Source: Rhodospirillaceae bacterium UBA6608
Lineage (GTDB): Bacteria; Pseudomonadota; Alphaproteobacteria; Rhodospirillales_A; Casp-alpha2
Assembly: GCA_002433335.1 (NCBI GenBank)
Contig: DJHY01000030.1
Location: 3,449 to 24,576, forward strand
Direction: 5' to 3'
Length of the DNA: 21,128 bases
How positions within the stretch are numbered: the first letter of the stretch is position 1; the number at the start of each line of letters is the position of its first letter. Positions 7,775 through 15,692 of the stretch are shown piece by piece. The notes under the pieces are model-generated. The model saw only the letters and a program-made list of their open reading frames with translations. It ran no database searches and was not told where the DNA came from. The translations under genes and the position numbers were made by a program.

Positions 7775-8380
7775 TTGTTCGACATCCGCACACTTCACCC
7801 CTGGCGCGCGCTGGCTGTTGCTGCGTGCCTGACGGTTCCCGGCATCGCGCAGGCCCAGCAGGCTACGGCGCCTGCTCAGCCGGCGACCGCTGCGGATATC
7901 AACGCCCGTGCGGCTCAGGTCGCAGTGTTGGACGTTCAGCGGATTTTGCGCGAAGCCAAGGCGATGAAGAACATTCGCGATCAAGTGTCTTCGCTGCGTA
8001 AGTCCTACCAGGAAGAGATCGAGAAGAAGCAGGGCGAACTGCGCACCGCCAATGAAGAATTGCGCCGCAAGCGCACGGTTCTGTCGCCGGATGCCTTCGA
8101 CGAAGAGCGCCGTAAGTTCGATCAGAAGGTTGCCGAGGTGCAGCGCCTGGTTCAGTCACGCAACCAGCAACTGGACCGCGCCAACGCGGAAGCCGTGATC
8201 GAAGTGCAGAAGGTCTTCCACCAGATCGTTCTGGAACTGGCGAACGAGCGTTCCTATGGCTTGGTCTTCCGCAAAAGCGCGACCATCGTCGTTCACCCGC
8301 CGATCGAAGTGACGCCGGAGGTTCTGGCGCGCCTTGATAAGCGGCTGCCGGCGGTCAAGGTCACGGCCCCAGCGAAATAA
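7775..8380 (+). CDS. skp: Periplasmic chaperone Skp/OmpH
   Basis: A trimeric periplasmic holdase that carries unfolded outer-membrane proteins to the BAM complex. The 201-aa product has a signal peptide (Arg near residue 11, hydrophobic [12 protein letters not shown], cleavage at about AQA-Q). An Ala/Pro/Gln-rich spacer follows, then [13 protein letters not shown] typical of the OmpH family. Next is a long charged coiled-coil (about residues 65-140) with alternating Lys, Glu and Arg. The end returns to the beta core ([20 protein letters not shown]). The start is TTG, supported by AGGAGGT. It directly follows bamA and precedes lpxD, the order found in many proteobacteria. Confidence 0.93.
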   Translation: MFDIRTLHPWRALAVAACLTVPGIAQAQQATAPAQPATAADINARAAQVAVLDVQRILREAKAMKNIRDQVSSLRKSYQEEIEKKQGELRTANEELRRKRTVLSPDAFDEERRKFDQKVAEVQRLVQSRNQQLDRANAEAVIEVQKVFHQIVLELANERSYGLVFRKSATIVVHPPIEVTPEVLARLDKRLPAVKVTAPAK

Positions 8381-8387
8381 TTCGATC

Positions 8388-9410
8388 ATGGCCGACCCCC
8401 GATTTTTCACGAGGGCCGGGCCCTTCACGCTGAACCAGTTGGCGGAAGCCACGGGGGCGACCCTGGGGCCCGAGGCGTCTAGCGACATGGATGTCGTCGA
8501 CGTTATGCCGCTCGGCTCGGCCGGTGATGGGCATCTGACCTTTATCGATAACCGCAAATACCTGGACGCCTTTCGCGAAACCAAGGCGTCGGCGATTTTT
8601 GCCGTTCCCGAGCTTGAAGCGCAGGCACCCGAAGGGGCGGCCTTGCTGTTGAGCAATGATCCCTATCGGGCTTATGCCATTGCGGCCACGATGTTTTATC
8701 CGCGCCCGCCGGTCGTGCCGGGGGTGCAGGCGGGGGCGTTCGTCGCGCCGACGGCCGAGGTGGCCGCCTCGGCCCGCATCGAGCCGACCGCGGTCATTCA
8801 GGATGGCGCCGTGATCGGTGAAAACACGCTGGTCGGGCCGGGTGCTGTGATCGACCGGGGCGTGACCATCGGCACCGACTGCATTATCGGGGCGGGTGCC
8901 ACCCTGCAACATTGCGTTATCGGCGACCGGGTTATCATTCACCCGGGCGTCCGTGCGGGGCAGGATGGTTTCGGCTTTGCCCCCGGTCCCGCCGGTCACC
9001 TTAAAGTGCCGCAATTGGGCCGAGTGGTGATCGAGTCTGACGTTGAAATCGGGGCGAATACGACTATCGACCGCGGTGCCGGGCCGGACACGGTGATCGG
9101 CCAAGGCTCCAAGATCGATAATCTGGTTCAAATCGCTCACAACGTGCAGATCGGGCGGGGGTGCATCATCGTCAGCCAGGTCGGTATTTCCGGCAGTACC
9201 CATGTTGATGATTTTGTTATGATCGGCGGGCAGGCAGGCTTGACCGGCCATCTGACGGTTGGTAAAGGCGCTCGCATCGCCGCGCAGAGCGGCGTGATGC
9301 GCGACGTTGCGCCCGGTGCGACCATCGGCGGTTCTCCCGCCAAGGATATGCGCGATTGGCTGAGGGAATCGGCCGCGCTGTCCAGATTGGTCAGGAAGAA
9401 AGGAGATTAG
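8388..9410 (+). CDS. lpxD: UDP-3-O-acylglucosamine N-acyltransferase LpxD
   Basis: Third step of lipid A synthesis: it transfers a hydroxyacyl chain from acyl-ACP to the 2-amino group of UDP-3-O-acyl-glucosamine in the cytoplasm. The 340-aa length matches the family (E. coli 341). An N-terminal uridine-binding domain covers about residues 1-100. It is followed by a left-handed beta-helix of hexapeptide repeats (for example [14 protein letters not shown]). [13 protein letters not shown] contains the probable catalytic His at about residue 251, and a short C-terminal helical part closes the protein. I chose ATG 8388, 7 nt after the skp stop, because longer in-frame starts would overlap skp and add residues without homology. 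No strong Shine-Dalgarno sequence is visible. Confidence 0.96.
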   Translation: MADPRFFTRAGPFTLNQLAEATGATLGPEASSDMDVVDVMPLGSAGDGHLTFIDNRKYLDAFRETKASAIFAVPELEAQAPEGAALLLSNDPYRAYAIAATMFYPRPPVVPGVQAGAFVAPTAEVAASARIEPTAVIQDGAVIGENTLVGPGAVIDRGVTIGTDCIIGAGATLQHCVIGDRVIIHPGVRAGQDGFGFAPGPAGHLKVPQLGRVVIESDVEIGANTTIDRGAGPDTVIGQGSKIDNLVQIAHNVQIGRGCIIVSQVGISGSTHVDDFVMIGGQAGLTGHLTVGKGARIAAQSGVMRDVAPGATIGGSPAKDMRDWLRESAALSRLVRKKGD

Positions 9411-9415
9411 GGCCG

Positions 9416-9880
9416 ATGGATTCCGAGGCTAGCAAGGGAACCTTGGAAATCGATATCAATCGGATCATGGAAATGATTCCGCATCGGTATCCATTCCTGC
9501 TGATTGATAAGGTCGTCGAGGCGATCCCCGGCGAGAGCGGGGTTGGCATCAAGAACGTGACGATCAATGAGCCGTTCTTCCAAGGGCATTTCCCGGGCCA
9601 TCCGATCATGCCGGGTGTGCTGGTGGTTGAAGCCATGGCCCAGACCGCCGGCGTGCTGGTCATGGCTGGGCTGGACGACGTCAAGGACGCGCTGGTTTAT
9701 TTCATGACCGTCGAGAACGCGCGCTTCCGCAAGCCTGTGGTGCCCGGTGACTGCCTGCGGATCGAGGTCGAAAAGATCCAGAGCCGCGGCGATGTATGGA
9801 AATTCAAAGGCCGCGCCATGGCTGATGGCGTCCTGAAGGCAGAGGCTGTGTATTCAGCCATGATCGCGAGACAAAAATGA
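9416..9880 (+). CDS. fabZ: 3-hydroxyacyl-ACP dehydratase FabZ
   Basis: Dehydrates 3-hydroxyacyl-ACP to trans-2-enoyl-ACP in fatty-acid elongation and competes with LpxA and LpxD for the same hydroxyacyl-ACP. The 154-aa hotdog-fold protein has [17 protein letters not shown] at residues 17-33. The active-site segment [23 protein letters not shown] is at 54-76, with catalytic His58 and Glu72. ATG 9416 lies 5 nt after the lpxD stop. AGGAG at 9401-9405, inside the end of lpxD, serves as ribosome-binding site at 10-nt spacing. The stop overlaps the lpxA start in ATGA (9877-9880), so the two are likely translationally coupled. Confidence 0.98.
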   Translation: MDSEASKGTLEIDINRIMEMIPHRYPFLLIDKVVEAIPGESGVGIKNVTINEPFFQGHFPGHPIMPGVLVVEAMAQTAGVLVMAGLDDVKDALVYFMTVENARFRKPVVPGDCLRIEVEKIQSRGDVWKFKGRAMADGVLKAEAVYSAMIARQK

Positions 9881-10677
9881 CCGATATTCACGCGACCGCC
9901 GTGGTCGATCCGGGCGCGGAAATCGGAGCCGATGTCAAAGTCGGCCCATTCTGCGTGGTCGGCCCGAATGTCCGCTTGGAAGATGGCGTCGAATTGCTGT
10001 CGCATGTGGTGGTCGAGGGACATACCCATGTTGGGGCCCATACCCGTATCTTTCCCTTTGCCTCGCTGGGCCATCAGCCCCAGGACCTGAAGTTCAAGGG
10101 CGAGGAATCGCGCCTTGTCGTCGGGGCCAACAACATCATTCGTGAACACGTCACCATGAACCCGGGCACCGAAGGCGGCGGCCTGGAAACTCGTGTCGGC
10201 AACAACTGTCTGTTCATGGTCGGCGCCCACGTCGCCCATGACTGCATGATCGCCGACAACGTGATCCTGGTGAATAACGCGACCCTGGCGGGGCATGTGG
10301 TGATCGAGGATTGGGTGATCCTGGGCGGCTTGTCCGCCGTGCATCAGTTCGTCCGCATCGGTCGGCACTCCATGATCGGCGGGATGACGGGCGTGACCCA
10401 GGACGTGATCCCTTATGGCTCCGTTACCGGCAACCGGGCCAAGCTGGAAGGCTTGAACCTGGTCGGTCTGAAGCGTCGCGGCTTCGACCGTGAGACGATC
10501 CACGCCCTGCGCCAAGCCTATCGCCTGATCTTCGCGCAGGAAGGCACCATGGCCGAGCGTCTGGACGACGTGGCGGAGCTGTTTGGCGACAACCAGCCGG
10601 TGATGGAAATCGTCGAGTTCATCCGCTCCGACTCTTCCCGCTCGATCTGCCAGCCCCTGGTGGAGGATGCCGCCTAA
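9877..10677 (+). CDS. lpxA: UDP-N-acetylglucosamine O-acyltransferase LpxA
   Basis: First step of lipid A synthesis: reversible transfer of a 3-hydroxyacyl chain from ACP to the 3-OH of UDP-GlcNAc. The 266-aa protein begins [14 protein letters not shown]. It forms a beta-helix of hexapeptide repeats over about residues 1-185, then the C-terminal helical domain (from about [13 protein letters not shown]). The catalytic His121 lies in [13 protein letters not shown], and NNATLAGH and GGLSAVHQF are both conserved. The start overlaps the fabZ stop by ATGA and the end overlaps lpxI by 11 nt. This tight packing suggests fixed stoichiometry within the lipid A subcluster. Confidence 0.98.
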   Translation: MTDIHATAVVDPGAEIGADVKVGPFCVVGPNVRLEDGVELLSHVVVEGHTHVGAHTRIFPFASLGHQPQDLKFKGEESRLVVGANNIIREHVTMNPGTEGGGLETRVGNNCLFMVGAHVAHDCMIADNVILVNNATLAGHVVIEDWVILGGLSAVHQFVRIGRHSMIGGMTGVTQDVIPYGSVTGNRAKLEGLNLVGLKRRGFDRETIHALRQAYRLIFAQEGTMAERLDDVAELFGDNQPVMEIVEFIRSDSSRSICQPLVEDAA

Positions 10678-11497
10678 CTTGGCGGGCATCGGTATTATCG
10701 CGGGCGGCGGCCTGCTGCCCGAAATCCTCGTGCAACGATGTCGCGCGGCCGGGCGGCCCGTGTTCGTCGCGGCCCTGAAGGGGCAGGGCGATGCGACGCG
10801 CTTCGGCGATGCCGACGTTGAATCGTTCCGCCTGGGTGCGGTCGGGGCGATCATCAAAAGACTGAAATCAAACAATATTTCTGAGCTCGTCCTGTCCGGC
10901 TCCGTGCGCAAACCGAAGGCGAGCGAGCTGATCCCCGATCTATGGACGGCGCGCTTTTTGGCGCGGTCCAAGGCCTACGGCCTGGGGGACGACGGCTTGT
11001 TGCGTGCGATCCTGAAGGCGCTGGAGGTGGACGAAGGGTTCACCGTACTGGCCCCGCATCAGATCGCGCCTGATTTGCTGGCCTCTCCCGGGGTGATGGG
11101 CGGAGTGATGTTGCCGGATGACCTTCGGGACGATCTTGTCGCGGGAATTAAAGGCGCGCGCGAGCTGGGCCGGCAGGACGCCGGTCAGGCTGTCATTTCC
11201 GCGCGGGGCGCGGTCGTTTGCCAAGAAGGCCCCGCTGGGACCGAGGCGATGATTGCCGCCGCAGGGCCGGAAGCGCGGGGCGGTGTGTTGGTGAAAGCGA
11301 TGAAGCCGGAGCAAGAGCCGCGTGTCGACTTGCCTGCTGTCGGCCCCGATACGGTCGATCAGGCCCATGCAGCGGGCCTGCGGGCGGTCGCCATTGAGGC
11401 AGGGCGCGCGATGACCCTGGACCGGGACGAGATGATCCGCCGCGCCGATGCCGCCGGTATCGTCCTCTACGGCTTCTCAGAGGCGGATCTGTCATGA
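10667..11497 (+). CDS. lpxI: UDP-2,3-diacylglucosamine pyrophosphatase LpxI
   Basis: Hydrolyses UDP-2,3-diacylglucosamine to lipid X and UMP. It replaces LpxH in Alphaproteobacteria (described first in Caulobacter crescentus). The 276-aa protein has the two-domain DUF1009-type layout. The N-terminal part starts [14 protein letters not shown] (residues 8-21). The C-terminal catalytic part has the [12 protein letters not shown] motif near residues 219-230, where Asp221 probably corresponds to the catalytic Asp of Caulobacter LpxI (inference from motif). The start is ambiguous: GGAGG directly abuts ATG 10667, while TTG 10679 would sit 12 nt from it. The stop overlaps the lpxB start by ATGA. No lpxH-like gene is present in the window. 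Confidence 0.95.
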   Translation: MPPNLAGIGIIAGGGLLPEILVQRCRAAGRPVFVAALKGQGDATRFGDADVESFRLGAVGAIIKRLKSNNISELVLSGSVRKPKASELIPDLWTARFLARSKAYGLGDDGLLRAILKALEVDEGFTVLAPHQIAPDLLASPGVMGGVMLPDDLRDDLVAGIKGARELGRQDAGQAVISARGAVVCQEGPAGTEAMIAAAGPEARGGVLVKAMKPEQEPRVDLPAVGPDTVDQAHAAGLRAVAIEAGRAMTLDRDEMIRRADAAGIVLYGFSEADLS

Positions 11498-12666
11498 ATG
11501 GGCCGCTGGTATACCTAATCGCGGGCGAGGCCTCTGGCGACGCCCTGGGGGCCGCGATGATGGGGGCCCTTCGGGCGCAACTGGGCGACGGCGTCCAATT
11601 CGCCGGGATCGGTGGCCCCTTGATGGAAGCTGAAGGGCTGCGAAGCCTGTTTCCCATGGATGATTTGGCTGTCATGGGGTTGGCCGAGGTCGCGCCGAAG
11701 CTGCCTCAGTTACTGAAACGCATCGCCGAGGCGCGGGCCGATGTCCTGGCCAGGCAACCGGCGGTCCTGGTGACCATTGATTCCCCGGATTTCTGCTTTC
11801 GTGTCGCCCGCAAGGTCCGTAAAGAACGCCGGGGAATGCCCATTGTTCATTATGTCGCGCCGACGGTCTGGGCCTGGCGGCCGGGCCGGGCGCGCGATGT
11901 TGCGAAGTTCCTGACGCATCTTCTATGCCTCTATCCGTTCGAGCCGCCGTATTTCGAGCGCGAGGGGCTGGCCGCGACCTTCGTCGGCCATCCTATCGCC
12001 CTGTCCGAAGGGGCCGCGCCGGGGGCGGACAAGCGGGCGGCTGAATTCCGCGCGCGCCATGGGATCGCGCCTGAAACGCCGGTTTTGGTCGCCTTGCCCG
12101 GTTCGCGGGGCGGAGAATTGGACAGGCACCTGCCGGTGTTCGGTGAAACCCTGGTGCGCCTTCGGGACGGTGGCTGGAATGGGACGGTCGTCGTGCCGAC
12201 CCTGGACCGTCACCAGGGCCGCGTGCGTGCGGCTGTCGCCGAGTGGCCGGGGCAGGGGCTTGTCGTGACCGGCAGCCGCGATAAATGGGGTGCTTTTGCC
12301 GCGGCCGATGCAGCCCTGGCGGCATCGGGCACGGTAACGCTGGAACTGGCGGCAGCAGGGGTTCCCAGTATTGTCGCCTACAAGGTTTCGCCGCTCAGTG
12401 CGGCCATCGCCCGGCGGATGATCAAGATTCCCCATGTCGGGCTGGTCAATATCCTGATGAACACTCAGGTCATGCCGGAGTACCTGCAGGAAGATTGTCG
12501 CGCGGACAAACTGGCCCCGGCCCTGGCGTCCTTGTTGAACGACCCCGATGCCGCCGAGGCCCAGCGCCTGCGCTGTCGCGAGGCGATGGCGCTGCTGCAA
12601 GGGCCGCCCGGTGGTCCGGCCAACGCGGCGGCGGGCGTCGTTGCCAGGTATCTTGGGGATAGATGA
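11494..12666 (+). CDS. lpxB: Lipid-A-disaccharide synthase LpxB
   Basis: A family 19 glycosyltransferase that joins lipid X to UDP-2,3-diacylglucosamine to give the beta-1,6 disaccharide of lipid A at the inner face of the membrane. The 390-aa protein has the N-terminal IAGEASGDALGA motif (about residues 9-20), HYVAPTVWAWRPGRA, and ALPGSRGGELDRHLP in the second Rossmann domain. The C-terminal block contains ASGTVTLELAAAGVPSIVAYK and IPHVGLVNILMN. It is the last gene of the plus-strand block; a strong terminator follows within 12-36 nt of its TGA. LpxI, encoded just upstream, makes one of its two substrates. Confidence 0.97.
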   Translation: MNGPLVYLIAGEASGDALGAAMMGALRAQLGDGVQFAGIGGPLMEAEGLRSLFPMDDLAVMGLAEVAPKLPQLLKRIAEARADVLARQPAVLVTIDSPDFCFRVARKVRKERRGMPIVHYVAPTVWAWRPGRARDVAKFLTHLLCLYPFEPPYFEREGLAATFVGHPIALSEGAAPGADKRAAEFRARHGIAPETPVLVALPGSRGGELDRHLPVFGETLVRLRDGGWNGTVVVPTLDRHQGRVRAAVAEWPGQGLVVTGSRDKWGAFAAADAALAASGTVTLELAAAGVPSIVAYKVSPLSAAIARRMIKIPHVGLVNILMNTQVMPEYLQEDCRADKLAPALASLLNDPDAAEAQRLRCREAMALLQGPPGGPANAAAGVVARYLGDR

Positions 12667-12677
12667 GATCAAAAGAA

Positions 12678-12702
12678 AAGGGCCGCCCAATGGGCGGCCC
12701 TT
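12678..12702. terminator. Bidirectional Rho-independent terminator between lpxB and gltA
   Basis: A perfect 11-bp stem, AAGGGCCGCCC (12678-12688) with GGGCGGCCCTT (12692-12702) and loop AAT, sits in the 63-nt gap between the convergent ends of lpxB and gltA. On the minus strand it is followed by TTTTCTTTT (counting the last stem bases), a classic U tract for gltA. On the plus strand it is followed by TTCGATCTTTT, a weaker one for lpxB. Confidence 0.92.
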
Positions 12703-12729
12703 CGATCTTTTGCCGTTCGGCGAAGCGGC

Positions 12730-14040
12730 TTAGCGCTTGTCGATCGGAACGTAGGGGCGTTCGGTATAGCCCGTGTAGAGCTGACGCGGACGGCCGATCT
12801 TCTGGCTCGGATCCTCGATCATTTCGTTCCACTGAGCGACCCAGCCGACCGTGCGGGCGACGGCGAACAGCACGGTGAACATGCTGGTCGGGATGCCCAT
12901 GGCCTTGAAGATGATGCCCGAATAGAAGTCGACGTTCGGGAACAGCTTGCGGTCGACGAAGTACTCGTCTTCCAGCGCGATGCGCTCCAGCTCCATCGCC
13001 AGGTCCAGCAGCGGCTCGTCCTTGATGCCCAGTTCGTCGAGAACTTCGTGGCAGGACTGACGCATGACCTTGGCGCGCGGGTCCATGTTTTTGTAGACCC
13101 GGTGGCCGAAGCCCATCAGACGGAACGGATCGTTCTTGTCCTTGGCCTTCTTGATGTACTCGTTGATGTTGTCCTTGTGCCCGATCTCGGCGAGCATTTC
13201 GAGGACCGCTTCGTTGGCGCCGCCGTGGGCCGGGCCCCAAAGGGATGCGATACCGGCCGAGATGCAGGCGAACGGGTTGGCGCCCGACGAGCCGGCAAGG
13301 CGCACGGTAGAGGTCGAGGCGTTCTGTTCGTGGTCGGCATGCAAGGTCAGAATGCGGTCCATGGCGCGGGCCAGGACGGGGCTGACTTTGTATTCCTCGC
13401 ACGGCGTCGCATACATCATGTGCAGGAAGTTTTCGGCGAAGGTCAGCTCGTTACGCGGATAGATGAACGGCTGGCCCAGCGAATACTTGTACGCCCAGGC
13501 GGCGATCGTCGGCATCTTGGCGATCAGGCGGTAAGAGGCGACCACCCGGTGCTGCGGATCGTTGATGTCGGTCGAGTCGTGATAGAACGCCGACAGCGCG
13601 CCGACCACGCCGCACATCACCGCCATCGGGTGCGCGTCGCGCCGGAAGCCGCGGTAGAAGTTGGCGATCTGCTCGTGCAGCATGGTGTGATAGGTGATGT
13701 CATGCTCGAACTTCGACTTTTGGTCGGCGGTCGGCAGTTCACCCATCAGCAGCAGATAGCAGACTTCCATGAAGTCGGAATGTTCGGCCAGATCCTGAAT
13801 CGGGACACCGCGATACAGCAGGATGCCCGCGTCACCGTCGATGTAGGTGATCTTGGACTCGCAGCTGCCGGTCGAGGTGAAACCCGGATCGTAGGTAAAG
13901 CAATCCGTCTCCGCGTAGAGCTTTCGCACGTCGATGACGGAGGGGCCGACGCTGGCATCCATGACCGGCAGTTCATATGACTTGCCGTCACGGTTGTCCG
14001 TCAGGGTGAAGGTGGCGTTTTTGCCGTTGGTGTCACTCAT
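12730..14040 (-). CDS. gltA: Citrate synthase (type II)
   Basis: Condenses oxaloacetate and acetyl-CoA to citrate at the entry of the TCA cycle. At 436 aa with an N-terminal beta-rich extension (about residues 1-70) it is of the Gram-negative hexameric, NADH-sensitive type. The catalytic residues are in place: His272 in GPAHGGANE, His313 in [15 protein letters not shown] and Asp371 in NVDFYSGI. The ATG is preceded by AAGGAGGG (complement of 14045-14052), a strong ribosome-binding site. gltX lies upstream on the same strand, 94 nt away. The 3' end converges on lpxB with a shared terminator. Confidence 0.98.
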   Translation of the reverse strand: MSDTNGKNATFTLTDNRDGKSYELPVMDASVGPSVIDVRKLYAETDCFTYDPGFTSTGSCESKITYIDGDAGILLYRGVPIQDLAEHSDFMEVCYLLLMGELPTADQKSKFEHDITYHTMLHEQIANFYRGFRRDAHPMAVMCGVVGALSAFYHDSTDINDPQHRVVASYRLIAKMPTIAAWAYKYSLGQPFIYPRNELTFAENFLHMMYATPCEEYKVSPVLARAMDRILTLHADHEQNASTSTVRLAGSSGANPFACISAGIASLWGPAHGGANEAVLEMLAEIGHKDNINEYIKKAKDKNDPFRLMGFGHRVYKNMDPRAKVMRQSCHEVLDELGIKDEPLLDLAMELERIALEDEYFVDRKLFPNVDFYSGIIFKAMGIPTSMFTVLFAVARTVGWVAQWNEMIEDPSQKIGRPRQLYTGYTERPYVPIDKR

Positions 14041-14061
14041 TCTTCCCTCCTTATGGGCGGC

Positions 14062-14080
14062 GGAGACCGGAGTCTCCGGT
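14062..14080 (-). promoter_or_regulatory. Overlapping alternative hairpins in the gltA leader
   Basis: Two mutually exclusive stems share sequence in the gltX-gltA gap. One pairs the bases of 14062-14067 with 14072-14077 (GGAGAC with GTCTCC). The other pairs 14066-14071 with 14075-14080 (ACCGGA with TCCGGT). They end 9 nt upstream of the gltA Shine-Dalgarno on the mRNA. No U tract follows. I could not find a confident promoter in this 94-nt gap. Confidence 0.35.
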
Positions 14081-14134
14081 TCGTCTCGGCGCGCTTGCCG
14101 CTGAAACTTGCGGGATTGGCGCGTCCGTCCGTGG

Positions 14135-15556
14135 TTACGGGCCGGTTAGGGCGTCATCAATACGCCCCAGAGTTTCCTCACGGCCCAATACATCCATTAT
14201 TTCGAAGACGCTCGGTGATACGGTATTGCCCGTCAGGGCGGCACGGATCGGTTGCGCGACGGCGCCGAGCTTTCGGCCGCCTGCTTCCGCGAATTCCCGG
14301 GCCGTGGCCATCAATGCCTCATCGGTCCAGGTGTCGGTCGAGCTCAATACGGAGCGAATTTCGCGCAGCAGGTCGGCACCGTCGCCTTCCAGTTGCGTTG
14401 CTGCTTTTTCCGTTTTCTCGATTGGGCGTTGAAGAGCGTAAAAAATAGCGTTTTCAGATAGTTCTGAAATTGTTTTCGCGCGTTCCTTCAAACCATTCAT
14501 GCCTTTAAATAGCCGATCACGGGCCTCTTTAGCAAGCTTTCCTGGTTGTTCGGCCTGTAAACGATTCATGACAAGGTCGGCCAGATAGCCGTTGTCGGCC
14601 TCACGGATATAGGTTCCGTTGAGGCTGGTCAGCTTGGTCATGTCGAACCGGGCCGCCGATTTGCCGATGTTTTCCAGGTTGAACCAGTCGATCGCTTGGT
14701 CCGTGGAGATGATTTCGTCGTCCCCGTGGCTCCAGCCCAGGCGCAGCAGATAGTTGCGCAGCGCTTCGGGAAGGAAGCCCATGTCGCGGTAGGCTTCGGC
14801 CCCCAACGCACCGTGGCGCTTGGACATCTTGGCCCCGTCCGGCCCGTGGATCAGCGGAATATGGGCGAACACCGGCGCGTCCCAGCCGAGCGCCAGATAA
14901 AGCTGCGTCTGACGGAAGGCATTGGTCAGGTGGTCGTCACCCCGGATCACGTGGGTCACGCCCATGTCATGGTCGTCGACGACGACGGCCAGCATATAGG
15001 TCGGCGTGCCGTCGGCGCGCAGCAGGACCATATCGTCCAATTGTTCGTTGGCGACCGTGACGCGGCCCTGGACCCGGTCCTCGATCACCGTTTCGCCTTC
15101 GAGCGGCGCTTTCATGCGGATCACCGGATCGACGCCCGCCGGGGCATCCGACGGGTCGCGGTCGCGCCAGGTGCCGTCGTACATACGCTTGCGGCCCTCT
15201 GCGCGGGCTTTCTCGCGCATTTCGGTCAGTTCCTCGGGCGAGCAATAGCACTTATAGGCTTTGCCCTCGGCCAGCAGGCGTTCGGCGGCGGCGCGGTGCA
15301 GGTCGGCGCGGGCGAACTGGGATACGGCGTCGCCGTCCCATTCGAGGCCCAGCCACTGCAACCCGTCATAGATCGCATCGACCGCTTCCTGGGTCGAGCG
15401 CGCGCGGTCCGTATCCTCGATCCGCAAATAGAACTTTCCGCCCGTACCGTGCCGTTCGTGATGCTTGGCGAACAGCCAGTTGTATAGCGCCGTGCGCGCC
15501 CCGCCGATGTGCAGGAATCCTGTAGGAGAGGGGGCAAAGCGGGTCACGACCGTCAT
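14135..15556 (-). CDS. gltX: Glutamyl-tRNA synthetase
   Basis: A class I aminoacyl-tRNA synthetase that charges tRNA-Glu. Alphaproteobacterial enzymes may also charge tRNA-Gln for the amidotransferase route; which type this is cannot be told here. The 473-aa protein begins [20 protein letters not shown] with the HIGH-type motif HIGG at residues 16-19, then RIEDTD at 45-50. KMSKRHG, the ATP-site loop, is at 243-249. The C-terminal anticodon-binding part ends in [22 protein letters not shown]. The start matches homologues although the nearest AAGGA is far upstream. Residues about 329-385 are encoded by DNA of only about 44% GC by hand count over 14401-14570, with codons (TTA, CTA, TCA, ACA, GGA) rare in neighbouring genes. 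Confidence 0.97.
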   Translation of the reverse strand: MTVVTRFAPSPTGFLHIGGARTALYNWLFAKHHERHGTGGKFYLRIEDTDRARSTQEAVDAIYDGLQWLGLEWDGDAVSQFARADLHRAAAERLLAEGKAYKCYCSPEELTEMREKARAEGRKRMYDGTWRDRDPSDAPAGVDPVIRMKAPLEGETVIEDRVQGRVTVANEQLDDMVLLRADGTPTYMLAVVVDDHDMGVTHVIRGDDHLTNAFRQTQLYLALGWDAPVFAHIPLIHGPDGAKMSKRHGALGAEAYRDMGFLPEALRNYLLRLGWSHGDDEIISTDQAIDWFNLENIGKSAARFDMTKLTSLNGTYIREADNGYLADLVMNRLQAEQPGKLAKEARDRLFKGMNGLKERAKTISELSENAIFYALQRPIEKTEKAATQLEGDGADLLREIRSVLSSTDTWTDEALMATAREFAEAGGRKLGAVAQPIRAALTGNTVSPSVFEIMDVLGREETLGRIDDALTGP

Positions 15557-15692
15557 GGGCTGGATACTCGTCCTTATGTTGCCGAAGAGAGGGGGCTTTC
15601 GCCGGAAGGTGCCGGAGGTCTACCATACTTTCTGAGCGGGCGCAGCATTCCTTGTGCCCGGGGGAGCCGGGCCGGGGGGCTTGGCATGAGGG

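Noticed and set aside
8334..8387. Upstream extension of lpxD into skp
   Set aside because: The extra residues ([16 protein letters not shown]...) overlap the skp coding sequence and do not look like an LpxD N-terminus. ATG 8388 gives the usual 340 aa.
9356..9415. Upstream extension of fabZ into lpxD
   Set aside because: It would overlap the lpxD 3' end by 55 nt. ATG 9416, preceded by AGGAG, gives a normal FabZ N-terminus.
1..12666. The whole plus-strand block as a novel gene system
   Set aside because: Every gene belongs to a well-known family in a gene order familiar from Alphaproteobacteria. No unknown gene is inserted.
12470..13402. Minus-strand frame of 310 codons spanning the lpxB-gltA boundary
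   Set aside because: It is an out-of-frame reading of gltA that runs through the terminator into lpxB, and its Arg/Gly/Pro-rich product has no domain.
13048..13980. Plus-strand open frame of 310 codons opposite gltA (and a similar 263-codon frame opposite gltX at 14696-15487)
   Set aside because: Both are antisense mirrors of fully supported enzymes, have no ribosome-binding site and show unnatural His/Val/Gln-rich composition.
15557..15692. Promoters in the divergent gltX-comEC gap
   Set aside because: TACCAT preceded at 17 nt by TTCGCC (plus) and TATGGT with no -35 (minus) are the best I could find. Both are too weak to call.
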